Shown: positions 26,190-34,973, counted from the first letter of the stretch. The stretch is 50,833 nt of DNA from Conexivisphaerales archaeon (GCA_030756715.1 JAVBJD010000005.1:1-50833), one strand, 5' to 3'. The notes: generated by a model from the sequence alone, not told the origin. Numbers and translations are program-made.

Positions 26190-26492
26190 AATTTCGTTTA
26201 TTTTAAAAAGTGTCTCAGTAGGAACTATTTTTTTCCAGCCAAGCAAGTAAGTTCTTATTTCTTCAGGTGTTTTAGGCATAATATTAACAAGTTGTATTGC
26301 GTATTCTTCTTCTAGACCAATTTCTCTTTCCAGCGCCTCTACAATCTTTTTTGCGTTTTCGCCGCTTATTTTTGAAAAAACGTTAACATAGTCAAAAGTT
26401 CTTCTTTGTAATTCGTCCATTTCACCAGATGACTGAGACAGTATATCTTTAGCTTCATGGATTGTTATTTTTTTGCTCTTTACCATCTTCAT
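26169..26492 (-). CDS. rpoF: RNA polymerase subunit F (Rpo4/RpoF)
   Basis: 107 aa, homologue of Rpb4, which forms the stalk with RpoE. The HRDC-like helical pattern with MPKTPEEIRTYLLGWKK near the C-terminus is typical. It overlaps rpl21e by 38 nt, and a GGGTGA ribosome binding site 8 nt before the first ATG lies inside rpl21e. An ATG two codons later is the alternative. Its 3' end overlaps convergent cdc6 by 21 nt. Confidence 0.88.
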   Translation of the reverse strand: MKMVKSKKITIHEAKDILSQSSGEMDELQRRTFDYVNVFSKISGENAKKIVEALEREIGLEEEYAIQLVNIMPKTPEEIRTYLLGWKKIVPTETLFKINEILNGVKK

Positions 26493-26781
26493 CTATAGAT
26501 TCACCCTGAAACGGTAATACATGATCTGGTCTTGTATAAAGCAGTTTTTTCTTATTACCTACTTGAACTTCTACAACTAAAGATCTTTTTCTTACTTCAA
26601 CAACTGTACCAACACGTCCGTGAAACCTTCTGTGAGGCATACCCTTGGGTTGCGACGGATCGATCTTTATAACTACCTTATCTCCAGGTTTAAATTCATT
26701 TAAAAGATAAGAAAGCCCTCTCTTGCTTTCCAATGTTAATAACTTTCGCGTCTTTCTTCTATAACCTTTATAATGTGGCAT
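26455..26781 (-). CDS. rpl21e: Ribosomal protein L21e (eL21)
   Basis: 108 aa. GYRRKTRKLLT at the start and PHRRFHGRVGTVVEVRKRSLVVEV in the middle identify eL21. The acidic/asparagine-rich tail (SIDEDGKEQKNNNP) is an extension within the rpoF overlap. rpl21e-rpoF is a conserved archaeal pair. Confidence 0.95.
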   Translation of the reverse strand: MPHYKGYRRKTRKLLTLESKRGLSYLLNEFKPGDKVVIKIDPSQPKGMPHRRFHGRVGTVVEVRKRSLVVEVQVGNKKKLLYTRPDHVLPFQGESIDEDGKEQKNNNP

Positions 26782-26898
26782 ATGTCGAAAGATAATAAGT
26801 TTATCTATTTAAAAATTTACCTGAATATATTGAATTTTATCTATTCTCCATAAACATCTCAAAACAGCAGATGGTAGAGAATCAAATAATAAAATATA

Positions 26899-28944
26899 TC
26901 ATAAAACCATTATCAATATACCTATTAACTTAATAGCTAGAAACGGAAGTATTACACCACCTAATCCGTAGATAAGAACATTTTCTAAAAAAACTCTTTT
27001 TGGTGATCTGGGTTTGAAAGAAATGCCTTTAATGGCTATAGGCATTAATATTGGAATTATTAACGCATTATAAATAAGCGCCGCAATAACAGCAACGTGT
27101 AGTGGTAAATGCAAAACATTAAGTGTTTTTGCAACGCTTAAAAAACTAAGTAGCGCGGGCAACACTACAAAATACTTTGATACATCATTAGCAATGGAAA
27201 ATGTAGCCAAGGACCCTCGCGTAATTAGTAATTGCTTACCTAATTTTATTACATCGATAATTTTGGATGGATCCGATTCTAGATCTATCATGTTAGCGGC
27301 CTCTTTGGCTACTTCAGTGCCTGAATACATAGCTAGTCCAACGTTTGCTCTTGCAAGAGCTGGAGCGTCATTAGTACCATCACCAACCATAGCTATAGTT
27401 TTTCCTTTACTTTGTTCCTCAATAACTTTTTTGTATTTATCTTCAGGTTTTGCCTGCGATATAACGTTGTTAATACCAACTTCAGAAGCTATAATTTGTG
27501 CAGTTATAGGGTGGTCGCCAGTGACCATGTACGGCTCTATTCCCATGGATTTTAATGCTTCAATCTGTTCTTTCACACCCTCTTTTAAAACGTCTTTAAG
27601 CTCAACTAGTCCAATTATTTCGTCGCCTACAGCAACAGCTAATGGGGTGCCTCCTTCTTTCGCAATCTCCTCTAACTTTTCGTCGAAATCAGGAGGGGCT
27701 CTAAAAATAGACTTCATTACATCTGGAGCCCCTTTAAAGATAGGCATCTTTTCATTTAAGTACACGCCATAAAAATCCGATTTTCTTATTAACCTCATCT
27801 CTTTATAAATTTCTTTTCCAGGTAATCGTATAGATTTATAATAAATACCGCTTTTTCTGGTTTTCGCAGAAAATTCCTCGTATGATGATATAATCGCTTG
27901 ATCTATCTCGCTTGGCAGATAGTTTTTGCTTTGAAGATATCTCAAAATGGCTTTTCCCTCTTGGGTGTCGTCTTGAACAGAAGACAAAAAAAGGGCCTTA
28001 GCTACTTCTTCTTCTGTATGTGAACCAAGTGGAATTATTTTTACTGGTTCTCGTTTACCCACAGTTATAGTGCCCGTTTTGTCTAACAAAACAACATCTA
28101 TATCGCCTGCTGCCTCTATTGCCTTCCCAGATTTTGATACTACATTTATGTTCCAAAGACGAGTCAATCCTGAAATACCTATAGCTTCTTCTAGCGCGCC
28201 AATCGTAGTAGGCAACAAACAAACGTAAAAGCCCAACAGAATTGGCAGATTTAAAGAATAACCTAAAAGATTGATGGTTATGCCTAAAGAAAAAACAACA
28301 AAGCTTAACAACAACGTTAGACCATAAATTAAAATATCCAACTGCTTTTCGCTTTCGCCTTTGGGTCTTTTAGTTTTTTCAATCATTCCAGCAATTCTAT
28401 AAACATAAGATTCTTTTAGTGTCTTAGTTACCCTTACTTTGATCCAGTCGCTTACTACTTTACTGCCTGAAATAACTTCATCATTAACAGATTTAATAAC
28501 GGGCAACGATTCACCGGTAACTAGTGATTCATCTATTGCGGCAACACCTTCTACGATAACGCCGTCTAGAGGTATAATCTCGTTTTCCTTGACTAAAATA
28601 ACATCTTCTGCTGATACCGCATCTGGAGGCACATAAACTTCAGAACCATTCGGTAATATTTTTCTTACAGAAAGGTTTGAAGTTACTTTCAAAAGCGATG
28701 AGGCCGTTATTTTAGCCTGATGTTCAGAATAAGAATCTGCAAAAGTGCCGAACCAAACAGTTGCAAATATAAGAACTGTTATAGAAACGTAGAAAAAGCT
28801 AAACTCTTTTATAAAAAACATATACATTAAAGACAGCAAGAAAGAAATTTCTGTAAGGAACATAACAGGGTTCTTTTTAAGATAAATTGGAGATAGACGT
28901 ATTATGGAATTTTTTATTATTTGAAAATAATCTTTTAATTCCAC
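26899..28944 (-). CDS. kdpB: Potassium-transporting P-type ATPase, KdpB catalytic subunit
   Basis: A 681-aa KdpB with full-family length. It has an actuator TGES at 143-146, a phosphorylation site LLDKTGTIT with D288, an ATP-binding domain and a hinge GDGTNDAPALA. It would energise K+ uptake through KdpA at the membrane. The start is a GTG placed 6 nt after a GGGTGAT ribosome binding site. It is the last gene of the operon; no KdpC gene follows, the next gene being the convergence-free rpl21e on the same strand. Confidence 0.95.
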   Translation of the reverse strand: MELKDYFQIIKNSIIRLSPIYLKKNPVMFLTEISFLLSLMYMFFIKEFSFFYVSITVLIFATVWFGTFADSYSEHQAKITASSLLKVTSNLSVRKILPNGSEVYVPPDAVSAEDVILVKENEIIPLDGVIVEGVAAIDESLVTGESLPVIKSVNDEVISGSKVVSDWIKVRVTKTLKESYVYRIAGMIEKTKRPKGESEKQLDILIYGLTLLLSFVVFSLGITINLLGYSLNLPILLGFYVCLLPTTIGALEEAIGISGLTRLWNINVVSKSGKAIEAAGDIDVVLLDKTGTITVGKREPVKIIPLGSHTEEEVAKALFLSSVQDDTQEGKAILRYLQSKNYLPSEIDQAIISSYEEFSAKTRKSGIYYKSIRLPGKEIYKEMRLIRKSDFYGVYLNEKMPIFKGAPDVMKSIFRAPPDFDEKLEEIAKEGGTPLAVAVGDEIIGLVELKDVLKEGVKEQIEALKSMGIEPYMVTGDHPITAQIIASEVGINNVISQAKPEDKYKKVIEEQSKGKTIAMVGDGTNDAPALARANVGLAMYSGTEVAKEAANMIDLESDPSKIIDVIKLGKQLLITRGSLATFSIANDVSKYFVVLPALLSFLSVAKTLNVLHLPLHVAVIAALIYNALIIPILMPIAIKGISFKPRSPKRVFLENVLIYGLGGVILPFLAIKLIGILIMVL

Positions 28945-28950
28945 CTTTTA

Positions 28951-30474
28951 TCACCCCATTGAAAGAGGCCCTAAAGCCAATAAAGGCAATAATGAAATTA
29001 TAACTAGCAAAAATATAAAGAAAACTAATGAAAAGGAAAAGTATAAAGAATCTAGCTTTAAATCTGATTTTGTAAAACTTTTATCTTTATTTATAAATGA
29101 CTCAGTCATTTTTATCCCAAAATAGAATGGTACATAACGCCCTAACAGCATTAACATGCCTGTAATAATATTAAGAGCGCTTATATTGCCGTTTACGCCA
29201 TAAAAATCTGAACCGTTATTTACGCTAGCTGAAACAACCTCCCAAAGAAGTTTAGTAAAATCATACCCAGGCGAAAAGTTGAACTGGTGCAAAGTAAAAA
29301 TAATTAATGGTATAGCAGTAAGAACCAAAGCAAAATGAAATATATAGCCGAGAACTGCATATTTAATTTCTCTGTATTCTAACTTGTAACCAAAAAGCTT
29401 AGGCATCCTCCCGCTCATTAAAGCCGAAAAAAAGATTGTTATAACGATAATAAATATTAGTGAAATAAAACCGCTGCCTACGCTTCCTGGCAGAGAATCG
29501 CTTAGCATCAATGTGATAAAAGCGGCTAATTGAACCGGAGATAAAGCATTTAATGGAAAAACAGCCGCACCGGTATTTGTAGATATGGAAGAATAAAACA
29601 GGCTTAATGAAGAATATTCATTTAGATCAGCTGGTATCAATGAGTTGAGTATTACATAAGTTTTATCTAAAATGATTAAATTAAAAACAAAAAAGAACGT
29701 CAAAATTGCTATTAACAATGAAACGCTCAATTTAATATTTTTTGTTACTATGCCGATTAGAAAAATTAATGAAAAAGGCAGCACATTTAAAACTATTATA
29801 TCTAAAAACGCGGTTAGAGAATTTGGCATTAGCGGTCCAGCAGCTATACCTTCTGTAATATATGAACCGCCGTTATTGCCAAGCAACGTTATTGCATTAT
29901 AAAGACTTAATGGGGCATTTTTGATGCCTGCCATAAAAGAAAAAGAATAACCGAAGGACAAGCCAAGTAAATTAAATAAAATTGTTACAACAAATGTTAA
30001 GGCTGAGAGCAATAATATACTCATAATAAAGTCTCGATAAAAATTACCATATTTTTTTAAAAAAATTGATCTAAACATAGATAAAGAGACCGATAATCCA
30101 GTGGCTGGAGCCACAAATTGCAGATAATAGAGGCTAGTGGTTTGAGTGAAATAAGTAAGCTGTTGGTTAATAAAATGCTGCAAGTTGGTATTTGTTATGT
30201 ATGATGTGATGATATTAAACCATAAAAATTGATCATGTGATATTAAATATGTGATCCATAAAATCACAAAAGCTATTATAACTGAAAAGACATTAACAAT
30301 AATAACGCTTGTTAAATATTCGTTTGCGCTCATATCCCAGTTAAAAGGCTTTTGTAAATAATTTTTGTCGAAGAAAATTTTATGCATTATTATGGCAATA
30401 ACAAAAGAGAACAAAATAGCAACAAAATAAACAAATATGAACCAAACGATATATTGAACTATAGCTATACTCAA
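28951..30474 (-). CDS. kdpA: Potassium-transporting ATPase, KdpA channel subunit
   Basis: A 507-aa channel-like membrane protein with the four K+-filter regions of the KdpA/SKT superfamily: APATGLSVS, LLGNNGGSY, SISTNTGAAVF and SASVNNGSDFYG. The GSVGSGF and SGRMPKLFGYKLE segments also match KdpA. It is about 50 residues shorter than the E. coli protein. It starts with TTG 3 nt after the stop of the regulator gene and is followed by kdpB after 6 nt. Confidence 0.92.
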   Translation of the reverse strand: MSIAIVQYIVWFIFVYFVAILFSFVIAIIMHKIFFDKNYLQKPFNWDMSANEYLTSVIIVNVFSVIIAFVILWITYLISHDQFLWFNIITSYITNTNLQHFINQQLTYFTQTTSLYYLQFVAPATGLSVSLSMFRSIFLKKYGNFYRDFIMSILLLSALTFVVTILFNLLGLSFGYSFSFMAGIKNAPLSLYNAITLLGNNGGSYITEGIAAGPLMPNSLTAFLDIIVLNVLPFSLIFLIGIVTKNIKLSVSLLIAILTFFFVFNLIILDKTYVILNSLIPADLNEYSSLSLFYSSISTNTGAAVFPLNALSPVQLAAFITLMLSDSLPGSVGSGFISLIFIIVITIFFSALMSGRMPKLFGYKLEYREIKYAVLGYIFHFALVLTAIPLIIFTLHQFNFSPGYDFTKLLWEVVSASVNNGSDFYGVNGNISALNIITGMLMLLGRYVPFYFGIKMTESFINKDKSFTKSDLKLDSLYFSFSLVFFIFLLVIISLLPLLALGPLSMG

Positions 30475-30476
30475 TT

Positions 30477-30914
30477 CTACTCACTCAAGTACATTTTTCC
30501 TTTTTCATCGATTATGTATTTATAAGGTTTACTATTATTAACTCGTTTTAAATAACCTTGATTGGCTAAAGCAGATAAAAGCCTAGATGCATGTTCTCTT
30601 GTGATATTAAATTGTTGTATCACATCACGCGTTGTGATTTCTGATTTATAAGCCAATTTTATGATCTCTATCTGTGTGCTATTAAGATCCCCTTTTTCAA
30701 CATTCCTTTTTTTAGTTTTTATAACATTCTCAGCCGTCATTTCATTTAGATCAGTCTCGATTTTTTTGTTTATTATTAGTTCTTTTGATATATCTTGGAA
30801 TAATTTATAATTTTCATCAATTTTTTTAATTTTTAAAAACAAATAAAATAAAGTAGATAGTGACAATGATATAGATGCTAGTGAGATTATCACAATCAGC
30901 GTTGTGATGTTCAT
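30477..30914 (-). CDS. Membrane-anchored winged-helix regulator leading the kdp operon
   Basis: A 145-aa protein with one N-terminal transmembrane helix (TTLIVIISLASISLSLSTLFYLF, about 4-27). A charged, possibly coiled linker to about residue 75 follows, and then a C-terminal MarR/ArsR-like winged helix (STQIEIIKLAYK ... FNITREHASRLLSALANQGYLKRV). It precedes kdpA by 2 nt, so it is almost certainly cotranscribed and a probable regulator of K+ uptake. Membrane attachment could let it sense turgor, K+ or the pump directly; this is inference. I do not recognise a named family. It is not KdpC: it lacks the KdpC length and conserved features. Confidence 0.75.
   Translation of the reverse strand: MNITTLIVIISLASISLSLSTLFYLFLKIKKIDENYKLFQDISKELIINKKIETDLNEMTAENVIKTKKRNVEKGDLNSTQIEIIKLAYKSEITTRDVIQQFNITREHASRLLSALANQGYLKRVNNSKPYKYIIDEKGKMYLSE
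30889..30908. promoter_or_regulatory. Inverted repeat at the start of the kdp regulator gene
   Basis: ATCACAA-N6-TTGTGAT forms a perfect 7-bp inverted repeat covering codons 3-9 of the regulator gene. It shares ATCAC/GTGAT half-sites with the palindrome next to the TATA box, so it may be a second operator. Confidence 0.45.
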
Positions 30915-30931
30915 ATATTGATTAAAATATT

Positions 30932-30941
30932 ATCATGTGAT
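30932..30941. promoter_or_regulatory. Palindromic operator candidate next to the kdp TATA box
   Basis: ATCATGTGAT (4-bp arms around TG) lies immediately downstream of the minus-strand TATA box TTTATATAA (about 30942-30950) and upstream of the predicted transcript start at about 30920. That position suits a repressor. Confidence 0.45.
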
Positions 30942-31027
30942 TATATAAACATTGTACTATCCCTTTTAATTTGTTATGACCGAGTATTTTATTTAGCTTT
31001 AATCATAATATCATAAAAACATTTAAA

Positions 31028-31045
31028 CTATACAAACATGTATAG
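31028..31045. promoter_or_regulatory. Perfect inverted repeat in the promoter of the orphan gene
   Basis: CTATACA-AACA-TGTATAG, a perfect 7-bp inverted repeat, sits between the TATA-like ATTTAAA (31021-31027) and the predicted leaderless GTG start at 31052. It is a classic repressor position. Confidence 0.55.
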
Positions 31046-31051
31046 TATAGC

Positions 31052-31441
31052 GTGTCCGTTCCTAACAAAAATGAAGTAAAATCGCTTATAAAACAAATCA
31101 TAGAAAATTCATGTATAACAGAATTAGAATTTTTATCGTTAATTAATCAAAAAAGTGGAAGATTTCAAAATGAATCGAGTAATATTTCTAATATATACAT
31201 AAAATTTTTAAAAAAATCTTCAGGAGAAAGGTCAACAATCAAAAGGCGAGCAAGACAAAACGTTAAATCCTGCTTTATGACGTTAATTTTGTTTATGTCA
31301 CTAAATTTAATAACAGATAAAAACCTAATTCAGTTAAAAGAAATAAGTGATATGATAACAAGAATAATAAACGTTGAAAATGAAGAGCTTTATAAAAAAT
31401 TAGATGAGTTGTTGGAGACGATGATTAAAGAACTTTTTTAA
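31052..31441 (+). CDS. Small helical protein of unknown function
   Basis: 129 aa, not recognised. It appears mostly alpha-helical, with a basic middle stretch (SSGERSTIKRRARQNVKS), a hydrophobic helix (SCFMTLILFMSLNLI) and a charged, coiled-coil-like C-terminal half (ENEELYKKLDELLETMIKEL). It starts with GTG, about 26 nt after a TATA-like element, with a perfect inverted repeat between them. It is divergent from the kdp regulator. Its last 17 nt overlap the convergent GGGP synthase gene. Confidence 0.6.
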   Translation: MSVPNKNEVKSLIKQIIENSCITELEFLSLINQKSGRFQNESSNISNIYIKFLKKSSGERSTIKRRARQNVKSCFMTLILFMSLNLITDKNLIQLKEISDMITRIINVENEELYKKLDELLETMIKELF

Positions 31442-32174
31442 TCTCTTTACAAATCTGATTAAATTTTTCTCCCCCGCCTTCTTTTTCTAATAAATTTCCT
31501 ATCACTAAACCATCTGCTCCCGCTTTAGCGATTTCATTTGCTTTGTTTATATCTGTAATGCCTCCTCCTACCAAAAGCAGGCCTTGATACAGCCTTTTAC
31601 TCAAAGCGACGGCCTCTGAAGTTATTGGCGTAGAAGTTCCCGAACCGCCTTCTAAATAAACAATTTTAAACCCAAAATGTTTTGCTGCCAAGACATAAAG
31701 CGATATGAGCTCAGGAATAGAAGGTATAGGTCTAACATGACCTATATGAGATACTGCGCTATCTGAATTTACTACTATATATCCAGTTGGTATTGTTTCT
31801 AATTTATATCTTTCTATTAAAGGTGAAGCAAGCACCTGTGCGTCAATTATATAATAAGTTAAAGCCGAATTCATTAACATCATATAAAAAATCGCATCTG
31901 CCTTTTTAGAAATAGCATTAATGTTATTTGGAAATATAATTACCGGCAGGTCAACGCTCTTTTTAATGCATTCAATAGTTCTATCAAGGTCTTCCTGAGC
32001 TATTAGAGTTGAACCCCCAACTAGAAAGGCATCTATCATGCTCGTATCTACCTCTTTCAGTTTTTTTGCTATTTTTGAAGTATCGGGGAAATTCACAGGA
32101 TCTAAAAGAGGAAGGCACAGCCTGCTACTTTCTCTACTATTAAGTAATTTCTGATACACAGATATTTTACTCAT
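31425..32174 (-). CDS. Geranylgeranylglyceryl phosphate synthase
   Basis: A 249-aa TIM-barrel prenyltransferase of the PcrB/GGGPS family that joins GGPP to sn-glycerol-1-phosphate, the first committed step of archaeal lipid synthesis. Features include PLLDPVNFPD, FPNNINAISKKADAIFYMMLMNS, the phosphate-binding YLEGGSGT and LLVGGGI. TATA GTTTTTATAC (near 32198-32207) fits a leaderless start. Bacterial PcrB uses shorter or longer chains, but the archaeal context favours GGGP. Confidence 0.93.
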   Translation of the reverse strand: MSKISVYQKLLNSRESSRLCLPLLDPVNFPDTSKIAKKLKEVDTSMIDAFLVGGSTLIAQEDLDRTIECIKKSVDLPVIIFPNNINAISKKADAIFYMMLMNSALTYYIIDAQVLASPLIERYKLETIPTGYIVVNSDSAVSHIGHVRPIPSIPELISLYVLAAKHFGFKIVYLEGGSGTSTPITSEAVALSKRLYQGLLLVGGGITDINKANEIAKAGADGLVIGNLLEKEGGGEKFNQICKEIKKVL

Positions 32175-32217
32175 CTGTACTTAAATAACATAATAATAGG
32201 TATAAAAACACTTATGA

Positions 32218-34062
32218 TTATAGTTCTTTTAATTCAGGTAAACCAAGAACATTCATGGCATCTAAAATTATTTGCTTATAAGCATAAACTAAAGCTATTC
32301 TCATTTTCTTTAATTCTGAATCCTTTTCATCTAGAACCCTTTTCTTTTCATAAAACACATTAAAAGCGAACGCAAGTTCATGCACATAATTGGCAAGTGC
32401 AGTGACGGATGTTGAAGAATAAGCTTTAAACAAATAGTAATCATATTTGCTCATTTGAAGTAAAAGACGTTTTTCTTCTTCACTGAGTTTTATTTGATTT
32501 AATAAACTAACTTCATTGTTACTTTTTTCAAGTATCTTGGATGCCCTTGCGTAGGTATATTGTATATATGGCCCCGTGTCTCCTTCAAGCTTTAGGGCAT
32601 CGTTTATATCAAAAACGATCTGTTTGTCAAGATCGGGCCTCATAAGCGAATATCTAATTGCAGCTACCGCAATTTTAGAAGCAACTTCTTCTTTTTCTGG
32701 CAACGTTGGATTTCTCTCGTTTATTAACTTAAGCGCAACCTGTTTTATAGCTTCCATAAGATCATCTAAATTGTAATATATACCACTTCTTCCAGACATA
32801 TGGACTATCTCTTTTTCAACTTTACCCTTTACTATTTTTTCAGCTGTATTTTTTGAAAGCGCCACTAAACCATAAGCTATGACTTTATAATCTTTAGAAG
32901 CAGACAAAGCCTTCAATGCATCTTTTATCAAATTTTGCAAAGGCAACTGTCTTTGATCTATCAATATATAAGCCTCGTCTGCAGGTTTATAAAGACCCTT
33001 TAGCCCACCATCAAGGGAGGTCGAATATAATTCCGAGCCATCAGGTTGCTTAGTGAATACGGAATAATAAAACTCATCTGGTATTAAACCCAATTTCCAA
33101 GCCGCATATGTAAGATCCTTGGCAGTATAAACAGCTGTGCCATCGCTTCGTACAAGTACCTTCTTATCTAAAAGAACCCAACAATTTTTATGTTTGCCTT
33201 CGGTTACAAACTTTATAAGTCCTTTTTCTTTTAAAACTTCAAACATTTTTTTCCAATAACCACCATGCACAAAATGACTTTCCCAATTAAGCAAATCGTA
33301 TCTTGCTCCAATATTCCACGCACTTTTCAGCTGCTCTTTTACAATTTTCTCTATAATGGGCCTTGCGTATCTATATATTTCGCCACCTTGCTCTAGATCT
33401 TTTAAAACTTCCCCCCTTTTTTTCTTTAACGCTTCGCTTTCTTCAATAGCTTTATTAGCATTGACATATACAACGTCACCGCAATAATGATCATATTTTT
33501 CATCACTTTCAAGTGGGTATCCTAGATATTTAAATCCAACAATAAGATCTGCAACTTGTACCCCAGTATCGTCTATATAGTTTAATACTGTAACTTGATG
33601 CCCTAATCTCTTAAAAAGTCTATAAAACGTGTCACCCAAAACAACGTTCCTAGCATGGCCAACATGTAATGCTTTATTAGGGTTTACGCTCGTATGTTCA
33701 ATAATTATTTTTTTCTTTTCTGGAACGGTTATTTTCCCATAACCTTGATTTTTTATTATTTGATTAAGAAACTTTAGATAAAAAAGATCGGTCAGTCTAA
33801 AGTTAATAAATCCGCTAGAGTGTAACTCCACAGCAATATCTTCTTCAGAAAACTCAATTTTTTCTATAAGATCTTTTGCCACCTCATAAGGAGATTTTCT
33901 AAGAGTTTTAGACAATACAAAAGCAGCATTTGTAGTAATGTCCCCAAAACTCGTTTCAGTCGGTTCTCCTACATAAATAGCCGAAGTGGCTATTCCGTAT
34001 TCTTTTATGGCTTTGTTTATTGATTCAGAAAGCTTATTTAGTTCTGTAAGGTATGAGATCAT
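32218..34062 (-). CDS. argS: Arginyl-tRNA synthetase
   Basis: A 614-aa class I enzyme. It has the N-terminal Arg-S domain, the HIGH-like HVGHARN (about 138), and the C-terminal DALR anticodon-binding domain with DTGPYIQYTYARASKIL. A MSGRSG segment replaces a standard KMSKS, as is common in archaeal ArgRS. It overlaps the upstream phosphatase gene by 29 nt. Confidence 0.95.
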   Translation of the reverse strand: MISYLTELNKLSESINKAIKEYGIATSAIYVGEPTETSFGDITTNAAFVLSKTLRKSPYEVAKDLIEKIEFSEEDIAVELHSSGFINFRLTDLFYLKFLNQIIKNQGYGKITVPEKKKIIIEHTSVNPNKALHVGHARNVVLGDTFYRLFKRLGHQVTVLNYIDDTGVQVADLIVGFKYLGYPLESDEKYDHYCGDVVYVNANKAIEESEALKKKRGEVLKDLEQGGEIYRYARPIIEKIVKEQLKSAWNIGARYDLLNWESHFVHGGYWKKMFEVLKEKGLIKFVTEGKHKNCWVLLDKKVLVRSDGTAVYTAKDLTYAAWKLGLIPDEFYYSVFTKQPDGSELYSTSLDGGLKGLYKPADEAYILIDQRQLPLQNLIKDALKALSASKDYKVIAYGLVALSKNTAEKIVKGKVEKEIVHMSGRSGIYYNLDDLMEAIKQVALKLINERNPTLPEKEEVASKIAVAAIRYSLMRPDLDKQIVFDINDALKLEGDTGPYIQYTYARASKILEKSNNEVSLLNQIKLSEEEKRLLLQMSKYDYYLFKAYSSTSVTALANYVHELAFAFNVFYEKKRVLDEKDSELKKMRIALVYAYKQIILDAMNVLGLPELKEL

Positions 34063-34753
34063 TGTTTATCAACCACTCTATGGCTTCTATTATACCCATA
34101 GGTCCCTGTCTTTCAGTTATAATAAGTTTTGTGGTTTCTTCAACCTCATTGGTTTTTATTCTATAGTTTTTGTTAACTAAAAAAGAAAACCCAGATTCTG
34201 CAAACATAGGTTCGTCAACTTCGCTGTCTCCGATGCTAGCAATCTCCTCTTTTTTTAAATTCATTTTTTCTGCAACATATTTTAAAGCAACCCCTTTATT
34301 TACATTAACGCTTGATAGGTGATATGCCACACCGCTGTCAAGTATTTTTGCTTTATACCCGTTTTCTTTAAGTATCCTGTTTGCAGCATTTATATCAAAA
34401 TTTCTTTCAAGCAAAATTTCTGTAAGCCTTGGCATCCTTTGATTTATATTTATTTTTTCAATGTTTTTTGACAGAAACTCATAAGCCAGTAAAGAATCAG
34501 CATAGTCACCAAAAATCTTTATTTTTGTTGGTTCATTAAAAAATATCACTCCGCCATTTTCACTTATACCGAACTTAGCAAAACCTAAAAACTTTGAAAG
34601 AGTATACGTTTCAAAAACGCTGCGTCCTGTAGCTAGAACAACTTGCAAACCATCCTCTTGCAGTTTTCTTAGCAAAAAAGTCGCATCGAGGTTGATACGA
34701 CCATCTTTTTCAGTCAAAGTTCCATCTATATCGATCGCTAATAATTTGATCAC
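34034..34753 (-). CDS. Phosphoglycolate phosphatase, archaeal HAD type
   Basis: A 239-aa HAD hydrolase of the Thermoplasma TA0175 type that hydrolyses 2-phosphoglycolate. Motif I is AIDIDGTLT, motif II is the ATGRS segment, and motif IV is SIGDSEVDEPMF. The track begins with TTG at 34759; GTG 34753 fits the TATA spacing (AATAAATATT, near 34775-34784) and usual family starts. Sucrose-phosphatase-like HADs are an alternative. Confidence 0.82.
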   Translation of the reverse strand: MIKLLAIDIDGTLTEKDGRINLDATFLLRKLQEDGLQVVLATGRSVFETYTLSKFLGFAKFGISENGGVIFFNEPTKIKIFGDYADSLLAYEFLSKNIEKININQRMPRLTEILLERNFDINAANRILKENGYKAKILDSGVAYHLSSVNVNKGVALKYVAEKMNLKKEEIASIGDSEVDEPMFAESGFSFLVNKNYRIKTNEVEETTKLIITERQGPMGIIEAIEWLINNDLIPYRTK

Positions 34754-34830
34754 GCGCAATACTATTTTATATTAATATTTATTGATAACTAATAAAAGCT
34801 CACGTTTTTAACTCGCAATTGGTCAGAAAA

Positions 34831-34840
34831 ATTTATAAAA
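34831..34840 (+). promoter_or_regulatory. TATA box of the 5S rRNA gene
   Basis: ATTTATAAAA is centred about 26 nt upstream of the 5S rRNA 5' end. Confidence 0.65.
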
Positions 34841-34861
34841 ACAAGATGCTTATCAAAATAA

Positions 34862-34973
34862 GCCGGCCATAGGGGTAGGGTCCTACCCGGTCTCACCCGA
34901 ACCCGGAAGTAAAACCTACCACCGCCGCTGTGTTAGTGAGGTGCGCAAGCCCTCGCGAAGCAGTGGTGCCGGC
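34862..34973 (+). rRNA. 5S ribosomal RNA, solitary
   Basis: The roughly 112-nt sequence begins GCCGGCCATAGGGG and ends GTGCCGGC. The two ends pair as helix I (GCCGGC with GCCGGC), and the internal CCCGAACCCGGAAGT matches the conserved 5S loop B-helix III region. It stands alone, with its own TATA box and no 16S or 23S gene nearby. Confidence 0.95.

Noticed and set aside
30180-30270. Cluster of TGTGAT motifs inside kdpA
   Set aside because: They lie in coding sequence and are explained by Ile/Thr/His codons. Only the copies near the kdp promoter are symmetric and well placed.
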